Source: an uncultured Eubacteriales bacterium (GTDB lineage Bacteria; Bacillota; Clostridia; UBA1381; UMGS1253). Taken from it: a stretch of DNA of 20,571 bases. The stretch's first letter is position 1. Each line of letters begins with the position of its first letter. The stretch lies in NCBI GenBank assembly GCA_900550065.1, contig URQR01000015.1, positions 1 through 20,571 on the forward strand, given 5' to 3'. The notes under the pieces were generated by a model. That model was not told the origin of the DNA. It did not search any database and worked only from the letters and a program-made list of their open reading frames with translations. The position numbers were made by a program, and so were the translations under genes. Below, in pieces: positions 6,009-15,430 of the stretch.

Positions 6009-9000
6009 ATGAAACGGTTGTTATGCCTCATTTTATGTATGGCATTGATGCTGCCATGCATGGGAACAAGTGTTTTTGCGGAAGGAGAGAATCTGAATGT
6101 GATTGCATCAATCGCGCAGTACCATGTTACGGGAGCAGTGCTCCCGGACGACGGCTATATCGGGATTCCTGTAGAGGTCAATACATACATAAAGGGCGAG
6201 ACGACGCCGAAAACACAGATTATTTTGTATGTAATGAATACGAATACACAGCGGATTGGTACCGAGGGCGACGACACGATTTTAAACGATTTGCTCGACG
6301 AGGGCTATATCGTCGTTGTTCTTGACTATAAAAATAATCCCAAGTCGGTTCCGCCTGACTTAGACTGGAGTATTCAGGGGATTCGGGACGATATCGAAAA
6401 AGGGGTATATTTGAACGGTGCGCTGCACCAGAAGTATTGCACCTATGTACTGCCGGCGGGGTACCGCATTGAGCACGGCGTACAGTACTGGTCGATTGAC
6501 GAGCACGGTGCGGACGGCAGTCTGGACTACATCATCCGTGTTTGGAACAATGACTTTAGGGACCGAAAGGGCAATCAGACAATTACTTATGCGGACGGGA
6601 CAACAAAAAAGGTTAAAGATATTACCGCGACTACCATAGACGATTGCGTAAAGCCGGACGGTACGCCAATTGACTTGGATTTACGCATGGACATTATTTA
6701 TCCGTCGCGGCCGGAAAGCGAAGTCCCCGTTATGATTCTTGCCTCCAGCGCAGAGACGCGGGTAGACTCGTGGTCGGCGTCGCTGCGGCCGCACCTGACG
6801 GGATATCTGTTTTCCGGATATGCGGGTGTGGTCTATGACCACCCCTATGTGCCGATGGCAAGAGATGACCACTACGGCTACTTTGATGGGACGGTCACAG
6901 GACACAGCGCGTTTACGCTGATGGACTATACAGGCGTAAAGGCGCAGACGGCGGCGATTCGCCGTATCCGCTATTTGGCGGACGCGGAACCGGAAAAGTA
7001 TAAGTTTAATAAAGACAAATTCGGCGGATACGGACACTCCAAAGGTGCATGGGTCTATCTGCTGGGTCTGCCGCACCCTGAGCTGGAGGATGAAAATTCA
7101 TATTTTTATGGCCACCACGGGGAAACTGCGCCGGGCGTTACGCAGCCGTGGCTGACCTACAAAGACGGTACGCCGATCCCGAGCAATATCCAAATGGTAT
7201 ATATGTCCCACGGCGGCGGACGGAGAATGACTGGCGAGGGAATGGCGCCGACGTTTATCTCGGTCGGCGAAGCGGACGGGGACGGCGTTCGGGACTTTTT
7301 GCCGAATATTGTGAGCAATTCCCGCTTCTATGACGTGCCGAGCATGGCCTTTACAATGCCGGGTGTCGGGCATACGATTATTTATGGCTACAGCGAGAAA
7401 TACGATGTGGATATGTATCAGGCGCTGTTTGATTTTTCCCACTATTATTTAAAAGACGACAACGCCGTATGTGAATATATTACGCCATTAAGTGGCACGA
7501 AAGAGTTTGATGTAAAGGATAGCATAACGCTGAAGTTTACCGGCCCGATCCCGCGCGAAGAGGTGGAGCGCAAGGTCACGGTTACAAACCTGAAAACCGG
7601 CGAAAAGGCGGCAGGCGTATGGGAAACCGACCTCGGCGGTACAACGTGGAAATTTACGGCGCATAACCTAAAAGGCGGAAGTGAGTACGAGGTACTTGTG
7701 CCCGAAACGCTTGTAGCGGAGAACGGAAAGCCGCTAAAAACGGCAAAAAGCGCAGTCATTCAAACAAAATATGAATCGATGGCTGCTGCAAGCGGCGTAT
7801 ACAGCGATGCGGGCAATCTGACGCTTACGAAAACAGAGACAGCGGACGACGGCGTATATTTTGTGTTTACGCCGCAGGACTTTGCTTCCTCCACGACGAC
7901 TGCTTTGCGCTTCAGCGTGGAAAACGAGGCCGCAAACGACGTTTTGGTTTACGGCATTGATACGTTAGACGAGTCCGATGTTACAAACTCTGTGCCGGGC
8001 GCGCTGATTGGAGAGGTAAAACTGGCCGGAAAGGGCGACTATGAGCTTGATGTAACAGACTATGTAGGTGCGCTCGGCGCGGGGCAAAAAGCGGCGTTCC
8101 TTTTGAAAGCGGAGAAAAATATTGGGACGAGCGTCGTGACGGACGTCGACTTTGAGACGGCGGACAGCCGCGTTCCGGCGGAAAATATATCGACAGACTA
8201 CAATAATACAGAGGGCGGCAGCAAGAGCTGTCGGGGGACGCTGTTTGAACGGCGCAGATTTATTGTCGGCGACAGAGAGATTACCAAGGACGACTACGGC
8301 AGAAGATTCCACATCAGCTTTGATTTACTGCTGCCGGTGTCGCGGCGCGTTACTGCAAAGGTGCGCCACTTTGCCGCTTCCGGCTCGAACTACGCAGACC
8401 TGCACGACGGGACGTATCAGCTTTTGCACCCCGAAGCAAACGTTTGGAACCGCGTGGAGATGGATTACGTAATAGATGACCCGTCTTACTGCGACGTTGG
8501 GAAGGATGCGCTTTCAATCAGAAAGGACGGCTCTACCCTCGACGGCGGTGCGCAGTATCTATATGTGGACAATCTTAAGGTGACGGAGGAGATAACCGAG
8601 GCCAAAATTGCGCCGGCGGCTACGAATGCGGCCTATGCGCCGTCACTCGTGCTGCACCCCGCGGATAAAAAATTAATTGAGACGCAAAACGAGGCTTACG
8701 TCGAAAACGGTAAAAACAGCAATGTATCCTTTGCAGGCAGCGACACGTTGCTCGTAGGGGGAAGATGGCTCACTATGGCATCCGGCAGCCACAAAAAGGC
8801 GTACGCAAGAATTGCGCTTAACGAGCTGCAGAGCGGGCAGGTAGCACAAGTCACGCTCAATGTAACCGGTGGCGGCCGGGGCGAGATTGCTGTCTACGGT
8901 ATCACTGACCCGAACGAAGCGGCAAATTGGAGCGCGGACACAATCAACTATATGAATGCACCGGCAAATAACCGGTTTGGCTTCGACGCGGACAAAGCAA

Positions 9001-12000
9001 AGGTATACGGCGGCGCGCCGATTGGCATAATTAACGTCAGCGGCACAGGTCGTTATACGGTTGATGTGACCGAATACACGTCGTATATGAAGGACATGGG
9101 CGGCGCATATGGAACGCTGATTTTTGTGATGAATTCTGTTTCCAAGCCGGAACAGCAGGTGCTTTCGGAAAGCTTTGACGGCGGGACCGTGCCGTTCGAG
9201 ATTGTACAGGGCGGCGACATCATCGGCCACGGCATATCGTCGAATGAGAGCCGTTCGGGAAGCGCGTCGTACATGATGAATACGGCGTACAACTATGACA
9301 GGCTCAAGTTTGATATTTTGGACTGCAAGTCGTTGTCAACGGAGGATGTAGGAAAGCGGTTTACCGTGACATATTGGATGAAGTCCGATAAGACGGGAAG
9401 TTTCTTTAACTCACTGTTGTACCGGCGCGGTGCAAACGAACACGTACAATCACAGGTACAGCACTATAATACGGCGAATACGTGGCAGCAGATTACATAT
9501 AGTTTTACGCTGACCGAGGAAATGATTCATGAAGGCTCTACAGCAGAAACAATTCCATCGTATTTAAACTTCCAGCTCGATAAGATGGGGGCGCGCTCGA
9601 GCGGAAAAACCGACAACGTTTGCATCTATATTGACGACCTTACCGTGACGGAGGATAAAGTCGGAGAAATTGCGTTTGACTTTGTTTCGGGCGACGAGCC
9701 GGCGCCGGTGTATGAAAAGACCATTGGTTTTGACGACCTTGATGTGTGGCGCACAAGCGGCAGCGGAAGAACGGAGGTCAACAGTGACTTTGATATGGGA
9801 TTTGGCGGCGGCGTTCAGGCAGACTTAAAGGGCGAGCTTGTCGGGGCGGACGTTACCGCGGACCACACGACGGGCAGCGGGAAAAGCCTGTGGCTCTGTA
9901 TGCCGAATTCGTGGAACCGGTTCAAGTTCTACAACTTCTTTGACCATAACTTGACACAGGCAGATATTGGCCGTACGTTCCGTATTTCTTTTTGGGCGAA
10001 GGCGGACAAAGCGGGTGCATTTGATTATGGTTTTATGTCGGTAGGAAGCAGCAGTGAGTATACCGGCAAAATATATGAGAGCGAAAGCAACAAAAAAATG
10101 ACGGACAGAGTGACCGATACATGGACACAGTTTACTTATGATGTAACAGTAGAGGAGGCGATGCTTGCATCATACTACACCGGGCACGAAAAGGACTTTT
10201 ATAACCCTGCGCTGTTTTCGATTGTTTCCTCGGGTATGTCGGGCAGAAACATGTATGTCGACGATTTTGTCATCACAGAAACGACAAGCGGAAAGGTGCC
10301 GTATGTATACAGAAACGACATGGAAAATTCTGATGTAGAGGGAACATCATGGAGTGTCAGTGGTATGGAAGACTGGCGGGAAAAGGTGGCTGTTACAGAG
10401 GAAGAAAACCATACGATTGGCACCGGGAAGTCAAAAAGTCTGCGTGTTCGGACAGACAAAACGTATAATCGGCTGTACCTTTATAACATTATGGACCAGC
10501 TCACCGCGAAGGATGTTGGACGAACATTCCGCGTGAATTTCTGGATGAAGGCGGACAAGGCGGGACGGTTACAGCTTAGTATGTCAAACAAACAGATTGC
10601 CGGCGCCGGGTACGAGGGCGAGGTAGTGTATGGCTGTGCAGTGGCGGAAAACGAAGTAGGTAAATGGAAAAAGTACAGCTATGATATTACGGTCAGTGAA
10701 GCCATGGTGACAAACGGCGCGAATCTGCTGGAGCTACGCTTGTCCGGCTTTGGACAGCAAAGCGACGGCTCGGTGAGTGCAAACCTATATTTCGATGATA
10801 TCTCTTCTGTGGAATATATTGAAGGGGCGGCGGTTACTCTTAGCGTCGACCAGTCCGCAGTTATTAGCAATAGCAGGCTGGAGGATACCGGAAGTATCCT
10901 GATAGACCGCAAGGATTCCACGGACGGTATCCGCAAGAGTTACCTGCGTTTTGCGGGCAGTGCGGAATATGAGAACACGCAGCGCGCAACTCTTCAGTTT
11001 GATGCGGCAAAGGCGTCCGGGCAGACAATTAAGGTATATGGTATCGTCAATGTGCCGTATCCGGACGAGCTGACCTACACGACTGCACCGGCGACAGAGG
11101 CCGACGAAGGGATGAACCCGGATCAGCTATACGGCGGCGCGCCTCTTGCTGAAATTAAAGTAAATGGGGCGGGGACGCAGTCGGTGGACGTGACGGACTA
11201 TATAAAATACACCGCACCGGGAGAATATATTTTCGCGCTTGTGAGCGAGAATGCGGGCGGTACGGAATACACCAAGATTGATTTTGAAAGCTTTCCATTT
11301 TCAAAGGGAATTGACTATAGTGCATTTGGCGGATATACCGGAGCAACAGCTGTCAGCGGCGGTAAGGCCGTAATAAGCGGAGTGAAGGCTGCTGGCGAAG
11401 GAATTCAGCTTTTGAATATGTTTGGCAATGGCGCAGTATCTGAGCCGGGACGCAGCTATCAGATTAGTATGGATGTGACGCCGAATGAGGATGCAGACAT
11501 TACGCTGGGCGTATGCGGCAAGACTGGAAACGAAATTGCAAACAGCATAACACAGCATATTGCTGCCGGTGAGACTCGCAAGGTAGAGTTTACATACACC
11601 GCGGGACAGCAGGATGCGGCGGACGGTATTACGGTATACAGCGGCACGGACACGCTGCAAAGCTTTGCGATTGACAATGTAGAAGTAAAGAGCGACGACG
11701 CTGTTGTAGTATTACCCGGCGCGAAGTTGGCGGTTGAACAAGCGAAGACGGAGGAGCCGGCGCCGGTAAAGGAACAGTCAAGGCTTACCGTCAGCGCGAA
11801 TGGCGGCGGCAGAGTGATTTATGCAAAAGGAACACCCGGTGAGCAGGATTGGGCGACCGGCGGAAGCGCGGACTTTGACCGCGGCACAAGCATGAGCTTT
11901 ACGGCAGTGGCCGGCGAGGGGAGCAGGTTCGCGTACTGGATTGATCGCTCCTCGGACAGAATTGTGTCCGATTCGGCAACCTACACCTTTACGCTGGGTA

Positions 12001-12851
12001 TGCCAAAACAGATTGAGGCGTTTTTCGTCAGCACGGAGGCAGGCGTTAAAACGGCAATTTTCCGGAACAAAAACAATAAAATTCTGCAAAGCGGACAAAT
12101 CGATGCGGCGGGCAGCGTGACTGTACCGAGCAACCCGGTATATATGGGGTATGTATTTGAAAAATGGCTCAAAAACGGTATTGACCAGACAATTTCGGCG
12201 CAGGATTCTCTTGGCTACAATGTACTTGACAACGGGGTGAACCTATTTACAGCGCAGTACGCAAAAACACAGGAGAAATATACGGTGACTGTCGCGGGCG
12301 GCACGCTGAGCCCCGGCGTTGTGAGCGGTCAGTATGCGTATGATACGCGCTTATCGGTAACGCTCGACGAAAGTGCGGTTCCTGCGGGTCAGAAGTTCTC
12401 GCATTGGGTAAAGGATGGGCAGATTGTAAGCTACGACAACGTGTATTCGTTTTACGTAGGCGCTGCGCCTGTAAATATTGGCGCGGTGTACGTACCGGAG
12501 GACACAGAGGTTGAGAAAGAACCAATTCTTGCTATGGCAAATCCGGTTATCCTTTCCGGTCAGGGGAAGATTGCGTTTTTTGCAGAGCGCAGCCTTGACG
12601 CGCGTTATACACTGATAGAAACGGGTATCCTGCTTTATCAGGGAGCAGACCCCTCGTTTGACTTAGATACGCCGGGCGTGATAAAAAGTACGTCGATTTC
12701 TGGCGAAAGCGCGGGACAGTATACGGTGCGCGTCAACGCAGCGAACGGCGATACGTGGTATGCGAAGGCGTTTATGCTCTATATGGATGGAGACGGCAAG
12801 GTAAATTATGCGTATTCCAATACTGTAAACGCAAGCTATATGGACATATAA
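6009..12851 (+). CDS. Very large secreted modular alpha/beta-hydrolase (putative polysaccharide esterase)
   Basis: A protein of 2280 residues; ATG 6009 has AGGGGGA about 8 bases upstream, and a signal peptide follows (MKRLLCLILCMALMLPCMGT, cleaved near VFA at 22-24). Residues about 210-480 form an alpha/beta-hydrolase domain with nucleophile elbow GYGHSKGA (S344), acid candidate D423 or D425 in VGEADGDG, and H455 in GVGHTI. Residues about 484-600 resemble a Big_5 Ig-like domain. Then come DNRLRE-like modules (about 590-703, 865-1043, 1607-1751) alternating with jelly-roll, CBM-like modules (about 704-864, 1044-1217, 1218-1429, 1430-1606, 1752-1898), the latter sharing TFR..FW.KADKAG. Three InlB-like repeats (about 1925-2170) and an unrecognised C-terminal domain of about 110 residues end it. 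No LPXTG or SLH anchor is visible. A secreted esterase acting on plant or mucin polysaccharide is likely; the substrate is unknown. The divergent AraC gene is its probable regulator. Confidence 0.85.
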   Translation: MKRLLCLILCMALMLPCMGTSVFAEGENLNVIASIAQYHVTGAVLPDDGYIGIPVEVNTYIKGETTPKTQIILYVMNTNTQRIGTEGDDTILNDLLDEGYIVVVLDYKNNPKSVPPDLDWSIQGIRDDIEKGVYLNGALHQKYCTYVLPAGYRIEHGVQYWSIDEHGADGSLDYIIRVWNNDFRDRKGNQTITYADGTTKKVKDITATTIDDCVKPDGTPIDLDLRMDIIYPSRPESEVPVMILASSAETRVDSWSASLRPHLTGYLFSGYAGVVYDHPYVPMARDDHYGYFDGTVTGHSAFTLMDYTGVKAQTAAIRRIRYLADAEPEKYKFNKDKFGGYGHSKGAWVYLLGLPHPELEDENSYFYGHHGETAPGVTQPWLTYKDGTPIPSNIQMVYMSHGGGRRMTGEGMAPTFISVGEADGDGVRDFLPNIVSNSRFYDVPSMAFTMPGVGHTIIYGYSEKYDVDMYQALFDFSHYYLKDDNAVCEYITPLSGTKEFDVKDSITLKFTGPIPREEVERKVTVTNLKTGEKAAGVWETDLGGTTWKFTAHNLKGGSEYEVLVPETLVAENGKPLKTAKSAVIQTKYESMAAASGVYSDAGNLTLTKTETADDGVYFVFTPQDFASSTTTALRFSVENEAANDVLVYGIDTLDESDVTNSVPGALIGEVKLAGKGDYELDVTDYVGALGAGQKAAFLLKAEKNIGTSVVTDVDFETADSRVPAENISTDYNNTEGGSKSCRGTLFERRRFIVGDREITKDDYGRRFHISFDLLLPVSRRVTAKVRHFAASGSNYADLHDGTYQLLHPEANVWNRVEMDYVIDDPSYCDVGKDALSIRKDGSTLDGGAQYLYVDNLKVTEEITEAKIAPAATNAAYAPSLVLHPADKKLIETQNEAYVENGKNSNVSFAGSDTLLVGGRWLTMASGSHKKAYARIALNELQSGQVAQVTLNVTGGGRGEIAVYGITDPNEAANWSADTINYMNAPANNRFGFDADKAKVYGGAPIGIINVSGTGRYTVDVTEYTSYMKDMGGAYGTLIFVMNSVSKPEQQVLSESFDGGTVPFEIVQGGDIIGHGISSNESRSGSASYMMNTAYNYDRLKFDILDCKSLSTEDVGKRFTVTYWMKSDKTGSFFNSLLYRRGANEHVQSQVQHYNTANTWQQITYSFTLTEEMIHEGSTAETIPSYLNFQLDKMGARSSGKTDNVCIYIDDLTVTEDKVGEIAFDFVSGDEPAPVYEKTIGFDDLDVWRTSGSGRTEVNSDFDMGFGGGVQADLKGELVGADVTADHTTGSGKSLWLCMPNSWNRFKFYNFFDHNLTQADIGRTFRISFWAKADKAGAFDYGFMSVGSSSEYTGKIYESESNKKMTDRVTDTWTQFTYDVTVEEAMLASYYTGHEKDFYNPALFSIVSSGMSGRNMYVDDFVITETTSGKVPYVYRNDMENSDVEGTSWSVSGMEDWREKVAVTEEENHTIGTGKSKSLRVRTDKTYNRLYLYNIMDQLTAKDVGRTFRVNFWMKADKAGRLQLSMSNKQIAGAGYEGEVVYGCAVAENEVGKWKKYSYDITVSEAMVTNGANLLELRLSGFGQQSDGSVSANLYFDDISSVEYIEGAAVTLSVDQSAVISNSRLEDTGSILIDRKDSTDGIRKSYLRFAGSAEYENTQRATLQFDAAKASGQTIKVYGIVNVPYPDELTYTTAPATEADEGMNPDQLYGGAPLAEIKVNGAGTQSVDVTDYIKYTAPGEYIFALVSENAGGTEYTKIDFESFPFSKGIDYSAFGGYTGATAVSGGKAVISGVKAAGEGIQLLNMFGNGAVSEPGRSYQISMDVTPNEDADITLGVCGKTGNEIANSITQHIAAGETRKVEFTYTAGQQDAADGITVYSGTDTLQSFAIDNVEVKSDDAVVVLPGAKLAVEQAKTEEPAPVKEQSRLTVSANGGGRVIYAKGTPGEQDWATGGSADFDRGTSMSFTAVAGEGSRFAYWIDRSSDRIVSDSATYTFTLGMPKQIEAFFVSTEAGVKTAIFRNKNNKILQSGQIDAAGSVTVPSNPVYMGYVFEKWLKNGIDQTISAQDSLGYNVLDNGVNLFTAQYAKTQEKYTVTVAGGTLSPGVVSGQYAYDTRLSVTLDESAVPAGQKFSHWVKDGQIVSYDNVYSFYVGAAPVNIGAVYVPEDTEVEKEPILAMANPVILSGQGKIAFFAERSLDARYTLIETGILLYQGADPSFDLDTPGVIKSTSISGESAGQYTVRVNAANGDTWYAKAFMLYMDGDGKVNYAYSNTVNASYMDI

Positions 12852-12858
12852 AATGAAG

Positions 12859-12892
12859 ACTGCCGCAGCCTTTACGCTGCGGCAGTTTTTTT
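12859..12892 (+). terminator. Rho-independent terminator of the large hydrolase gene
   Basis: An 11-bp GC-rich perfect stem (12859-12869 with 12876-12886) with a CTTTAC loop is followed by seven T. It starts 7 bases after the stop codon. Confidence 0.93.
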
Positions 12893-12928
12893 GTAACGTG
12901 AAGGCAGTGCGGAAATTTTGCGGCTGTC

Positions 12929-12956
12929 TTGACTTTCTTTGATACTGTGCTATAAT
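12929..12956 (+). promoter_or_regulatory. Sigma-A promoter of the ferritin gene
   Basis: TTGACT (12929-12934), a 16-base spacer and TATAAT (12951-12956) form a near-consensus promoter about 75 bases before the ferritin start. Confidence 0.75.
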
Positions 12957-12974
12957 TATGGATATAATAAATAC

Positions 12975-13007
12975 CGTGAAAACGGTGTGAAAACGGCGTG
13001 AAAAACG
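12975..13007 (+). repeat. Three tandem 11-base repeats in the ferritin leader
   Basis: Three adjacent units of the form YGTGAAAACGG occur at 12975-12985, 12986-12996 and 12997-13007 (the last diverged at its end). They start about 18 bases after the -10 box, in the transcribed leader. One turn of helix per unit would put bound proteins on one face of the DNA. Confidence 0.7.
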
Positions 13008-13032
13008 AAGCGATACAAAGGAGTGTTGTAGT

Positions 13033-13542
13033 ATGGATCAAAAGGTTGCAAAGCTGCTCAATGAGCAAATTAACAAAGAGTTTTATTCCGCTTATTTATA
13101 TCTGGAATTTGCCAATTATTACGCAGCTGCGGGGCTGGATGGGTTTGAAAATTGGTACAAGGTACAGGCGCAGGAGGAACGGGATCACGCGATGCTGTTC
13201 TATCAATACTTACAGAACAACGGCGAAAAGGTCACACTCGAGGCGATTGATAAGCCGGAGTGCGACTTGGACGGTCACTTGGCGCCGCTTAAGGCGGGGC
13301 TTGCACACGAGAAGTATGTAACATCGCTGATTAATACGATTTATGCTGCCGCTTACGAGGCGAAGGATTTCCGCACGATGCAGGTACTCGACTGGTTTGT
13401 AAAGGAGCAGGGCGAGGAGGAAAAGAACGCTTCTGACCTGATTACGAAAATGGAGCTGTTCGGTTCTGACCCGAAGGGGCTGTACATGTTAAACAGTGAG
13501 CTGGGCGCACGGGCTTACGCCGCGCCGTCACTCGTATTATAA
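13033..13542 (+). CDS. ftnA: Non-haem ferritin (bacterial FtnA type)
   Basis: A protein of 169 residues, the usual length for bacterial ferritin. ATG 13033 has AAGGAG (13018-13023) 9 bases upstream. It oxidises Fe(II) and stores Fe(III) in a 24-subunit cytoplasmic shell. Ferroxidase ligands are all visible: E16 (NKEFYSAYLY), E49 and H52 (QEERDH), E93 (LAHEKY) and Q126 (VKEQGEEE), with E129/E130 available as the third-site ligands. There is no haem methionine, which, with the FtnA-like sequence, argues against bacterioferritin. It is a single gene with its own promoter and a repeat in its leader, which could bind an iron or oxidative-stress regulator; that is inference. Its TAA stop (13540-13542) lies inside the tail of the structured element that follows. 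Confidence 0.95.
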   Translation: MDQKVAKLLNEQINKEFYSAYLYLEFANYYAAAGLDGFENWYKVQAQEERDHAMLFYQYLQNNGEKVTLEAIDKPECDLDGHLAPLKAGLAHEKYVTSLINTIYAAAYEAKDFRTMQVLDWFVKEQGEEEKNASDLITKMELFGSDPKGLYMLNSELGARAYAAPSLVL

Positions 13543-13632
13543 AATACGCAAGCCAAAGGCTTACGCTTGGAAGAAGTCACTGTCGGGACACCCTCCCTCC
13601 TGCGGCAAACGCCGCACCGTGCCTTCTTCGGG
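13538..13632 (-). ncRNA. Structured intergenic element, copy 1 (REP-like or RNA)
   Basis: Read on the minus strand, the element has an outer stem (13623-13629 with 13570-13576, extended by GTG/CAC after one mismatch). This encloses two hairpins: stem TGCGGC/GCCGCA with a 4-base loop (13601-13616) and GGG-TGT-CCC (13585-13593). A third hairpin follows (13547-13565, loop TTT, one U-G pair) and then a tail GCGTATTTTATA. Unpaired blocks GGAGG, CCGACAG and CAAGCG are shared with copy 2. Both strands are free of long convincing genes here. Whether it acts as RNA or as DNA is unknown; the strand given is the one that matches copy 2. Confidence 0.6.
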
Positions 13633-13670
13633 TTTGTTCCTTGAAATTGTAGTAAATAAAAATAAAAAAA

Positions 13671-13703
13671 AACAGGCCGCAATGAAGAGCGGCCTGTTTT
13701 TTT
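13671..13703. terminator. Bidirectional terminator between ferritin and the GT-C-like gene
   Basis: A 10-bp perfect stem (13671-13680 with 13689-13698, loop AATGAAGA) is flanked by long A and T runs. It serves both converging genes; the stop codon of the minus-strand gene (13702-13704) overlaps the T-run. Confidence 0.92.
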
Positions 13704-15330
13704 ATTCGTCTCTATACTGATAAAATGTTGTGCCATAGAAGTCGAAGGGGTCGTCGAGCCCATCGTGGGACACCTCGAACCGGATACCCTGTTCGCAAAA
13801 CCACGCGATATGGGACGGAAAATCGTTAAACCGTACGACGACCGGCCTTCCGTCCGCCTTAATTTCGTGAAGCAAGCCGCGAATATACTGTGTATCCCTT
13901 GTCCGCAGGGCCGCCATGCTTGCAAAAACGGTACAGCTATTGACAATCAGGATAAGATAAGCGACAGCCATAGGCCATTTGAGCGCACGCATATTGCTGG
14001 CGTAGAGGATAAGAAAAACGGGTATGTAGTAGAGGTAGCTTGCATAGCGCGCCCACCATGATTCGGGGAAAAACAAGCCGAGCGCCGCGAACACACACAA
14101 TGTAATGGCTACGGAGGCCCGCATCTTTGTTTTAGACACTGCGGCTATGAGCGCCAGAAGAACAGACAAGCACAATGCGCCGCTAAACAACATGCCGAAG
14201 CCTCCGATGCGGGGGTCGGCCATGCCGATATCCTCCCATTCGGCGGCGGACATAGTAAAGGGAATCTTATACTGAGCAGGCGCGTTCTCGTTTTCACTTA
14301 CAGAAAAAAGCGACACAAACAGTTTTTCAAATTCTGTTTTTCCTTGGAGCGTCTGCGGTGTGTTTACGCTCATAATGTCGTACTTTTTCCCGCCCATTAA
14401 GGGGTGCAGAATATGTTTTCCTTGTATAAGGTGGACGATATATGGATTAAAGCCCAGTACGAGCACACCGGCGAGATAGGCGGACAATACTACTATTACC
14501 GGAAGCCGCAGCCGCCGCGGCGTTTTCCTGTGTTTTATGGTGTAACATACGCCAAAGGCGAGCAGTACGAGTCCTACGAGCGCGGGTGCGGTGAATTTTA
14601 CAGTGCAGCTCACACCAATTGTAGCAAAAAGCAAAAGGTAGGTGTATTTGCTCGCATGTTCTTCGTATAGTTTAATTCCAATCATCGCCGCAAGAAGAAG
14701 CAGCGCGCCGACGGCAAGGTCGTTATAAAACGTAAATAGCTGCTGCAAAAACACGGGATTGATACTAAACAGCAATGCAAATAGAAGGCTTTTTCCTTTT
14801 GACGCGCGAAAAACGGTGCGTAAAATATCATAGCCGAGAGAAAAGACACAGGTTAGAAAGATAATGTTAATGGCTTTTGCCGTTTCGAGCAGGTTTGTCA
14901 GCGCGTAAATAGAGGCCGAAAACAGCCAAAGCCCCTTTGGGTAATTGTCGAGCCAAACCCACATGTCCAGATAGCCGCAGAAAGGATTCTGTGTCAGACA
15001 GCTTTCATAAACGGGATTCCAACCTTCTTTGAGCGTTATGACTGCCTGCTTTTGATAGCTCATGCCGTCAAAGGAAGTATCGTAAACCAGGGCGCACAGC
15101 AGTGCCCAGATGATTAATATGCCGGTGTGCAGCAATATTGCGTAAAATAATTGCCTATCGCGCAAAAAGGCGATGAGAGCAAAAACGGCAAGCGGCAGTA
15201 GCAGGCTGTATGGGCCGAGTGGAATGCCGATGAAAAAACCAAGCATAGCGGTAAGGATTACGCTAAAGATTATCATAATACCGGAAAAGGCAACCTTTTC
15301 GGCAAAACTTACTCCGGCGTTTTGTAACAT
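13702..15330 (-). CDS. Polytopic membrane protein, GT-C (ArnT/GT39-like) glycosyltransferase candidate
   Basis: A protein of 542 residues from ATG 15330. GTG 15342 is also in frame, but the AGGGAG site abuts it, so the ATG about 11 bases after the site is preferred. About ten hydrophobic segments span the first 470 residues, and a soluble C-terminal tail follows (KADGRPVVVRFNDFPSHIAW). After the second or third segment, an outward loop reads YDTSFDGMSYQKQAVITL and then KEGWNPVY. This fits the acidic first-loop motif of GT-C enzymes, which move a sugar from a polyprenyl-phosphate carrier to an acceptor at the outer membrane face. FNPYIVHLIQGKHILHPLMG is another conserved-looking loop. The acceptor, probably cell wall or surface polymer, is unknown. 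The gene stands alone, flanked by two copies of a structured element pointing away from it. Confidence 0.7.
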   Translation of the reverse strand: MLQNAGVSFAEKVAFSGIMIIFSVILTAMLGFFIGIPLGPYSLLLPLAVFALIAFLRDRQLFYAILLHTGILIIWALLCALVYDTSFDGMSYQKQAVITLKEGWNPVYESCLTQNPFCGYLDMWVWLDNYPKGLWLFSASIYALTNLLETAKAINIIFLTCVFSLGYDILRTVFRASKGKSLLFALLFSINPVFLQQLFTFYNDLAVGALLLLAAMIGIKLYEEHASKYTYLLLFATIGVSCTVKFTAPALVGLVLLAFGVCYTIKHRKTPRRLRLPVIVVLSAYLAGVLVLGFNPYIVHLIQGKHILHPLMGGKKYDIMSVNTPQTLQGKTEFEKLFVSLFSVSENENAPAQYKIPFTMSAAEWEDIGMADPRIGGFGMLFSGALCLSVLLALIAAVSKTKMRASVAITLCVFAALGLFFPESWWARYASYLYYIPVFLILYASNMRALKWPMAVAYLILIVNSCTVFASMAALRTRDTQYIRGLLHEIKADGRPVVVRFNDFPSHIAWFCEQGIRFEVSHDGLDDPFDFYGTTFYQYRDE

Positions 15331-15406
15331 ATTTATTCTCACTCCCTTGTACTGTCATTTCGCAATTCAGCGGCGTATGGTAATCTGACAAGAATTCTTC
15401 AAAGCT

Positions 15407-15412
15407 ATTATA
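15407..15412 (-). promoter_or_regulatory. Extended -10 promoter for the GT-C-like gene
   Basis: On the minus strand TATGGTATAAT ends at 15407, giving TG-N-TATAAT, about 80 bases before the ATG. No good -35 box is seen, as is usual for extended -10 promoters. Confidence 0.4.
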
Positions 15413-15430
15413 CCATAAATGTGCCGCAAG

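Noticed and set aside
8673..9230. Minus-strand ORF of 185 codons inside the large hydrolase
   Set aside because: It is a shadow of a well-supported coding frame, with no start signal and no recognisable domain.
12975..13007. CRISPR-like array
   Set aside because: Three adjacent 11-base units without spacers are a tandem repeat, not a CRISPR; no cas genes are present.
13496..13946. Small ORFs across the ferritin 3' region on both strands (13496-13720 plus, 13515-13946 minus)
   Set aside because: They read through the structured element and a terminator, and overlap real genes; no ribosome binding site or family match is seen.
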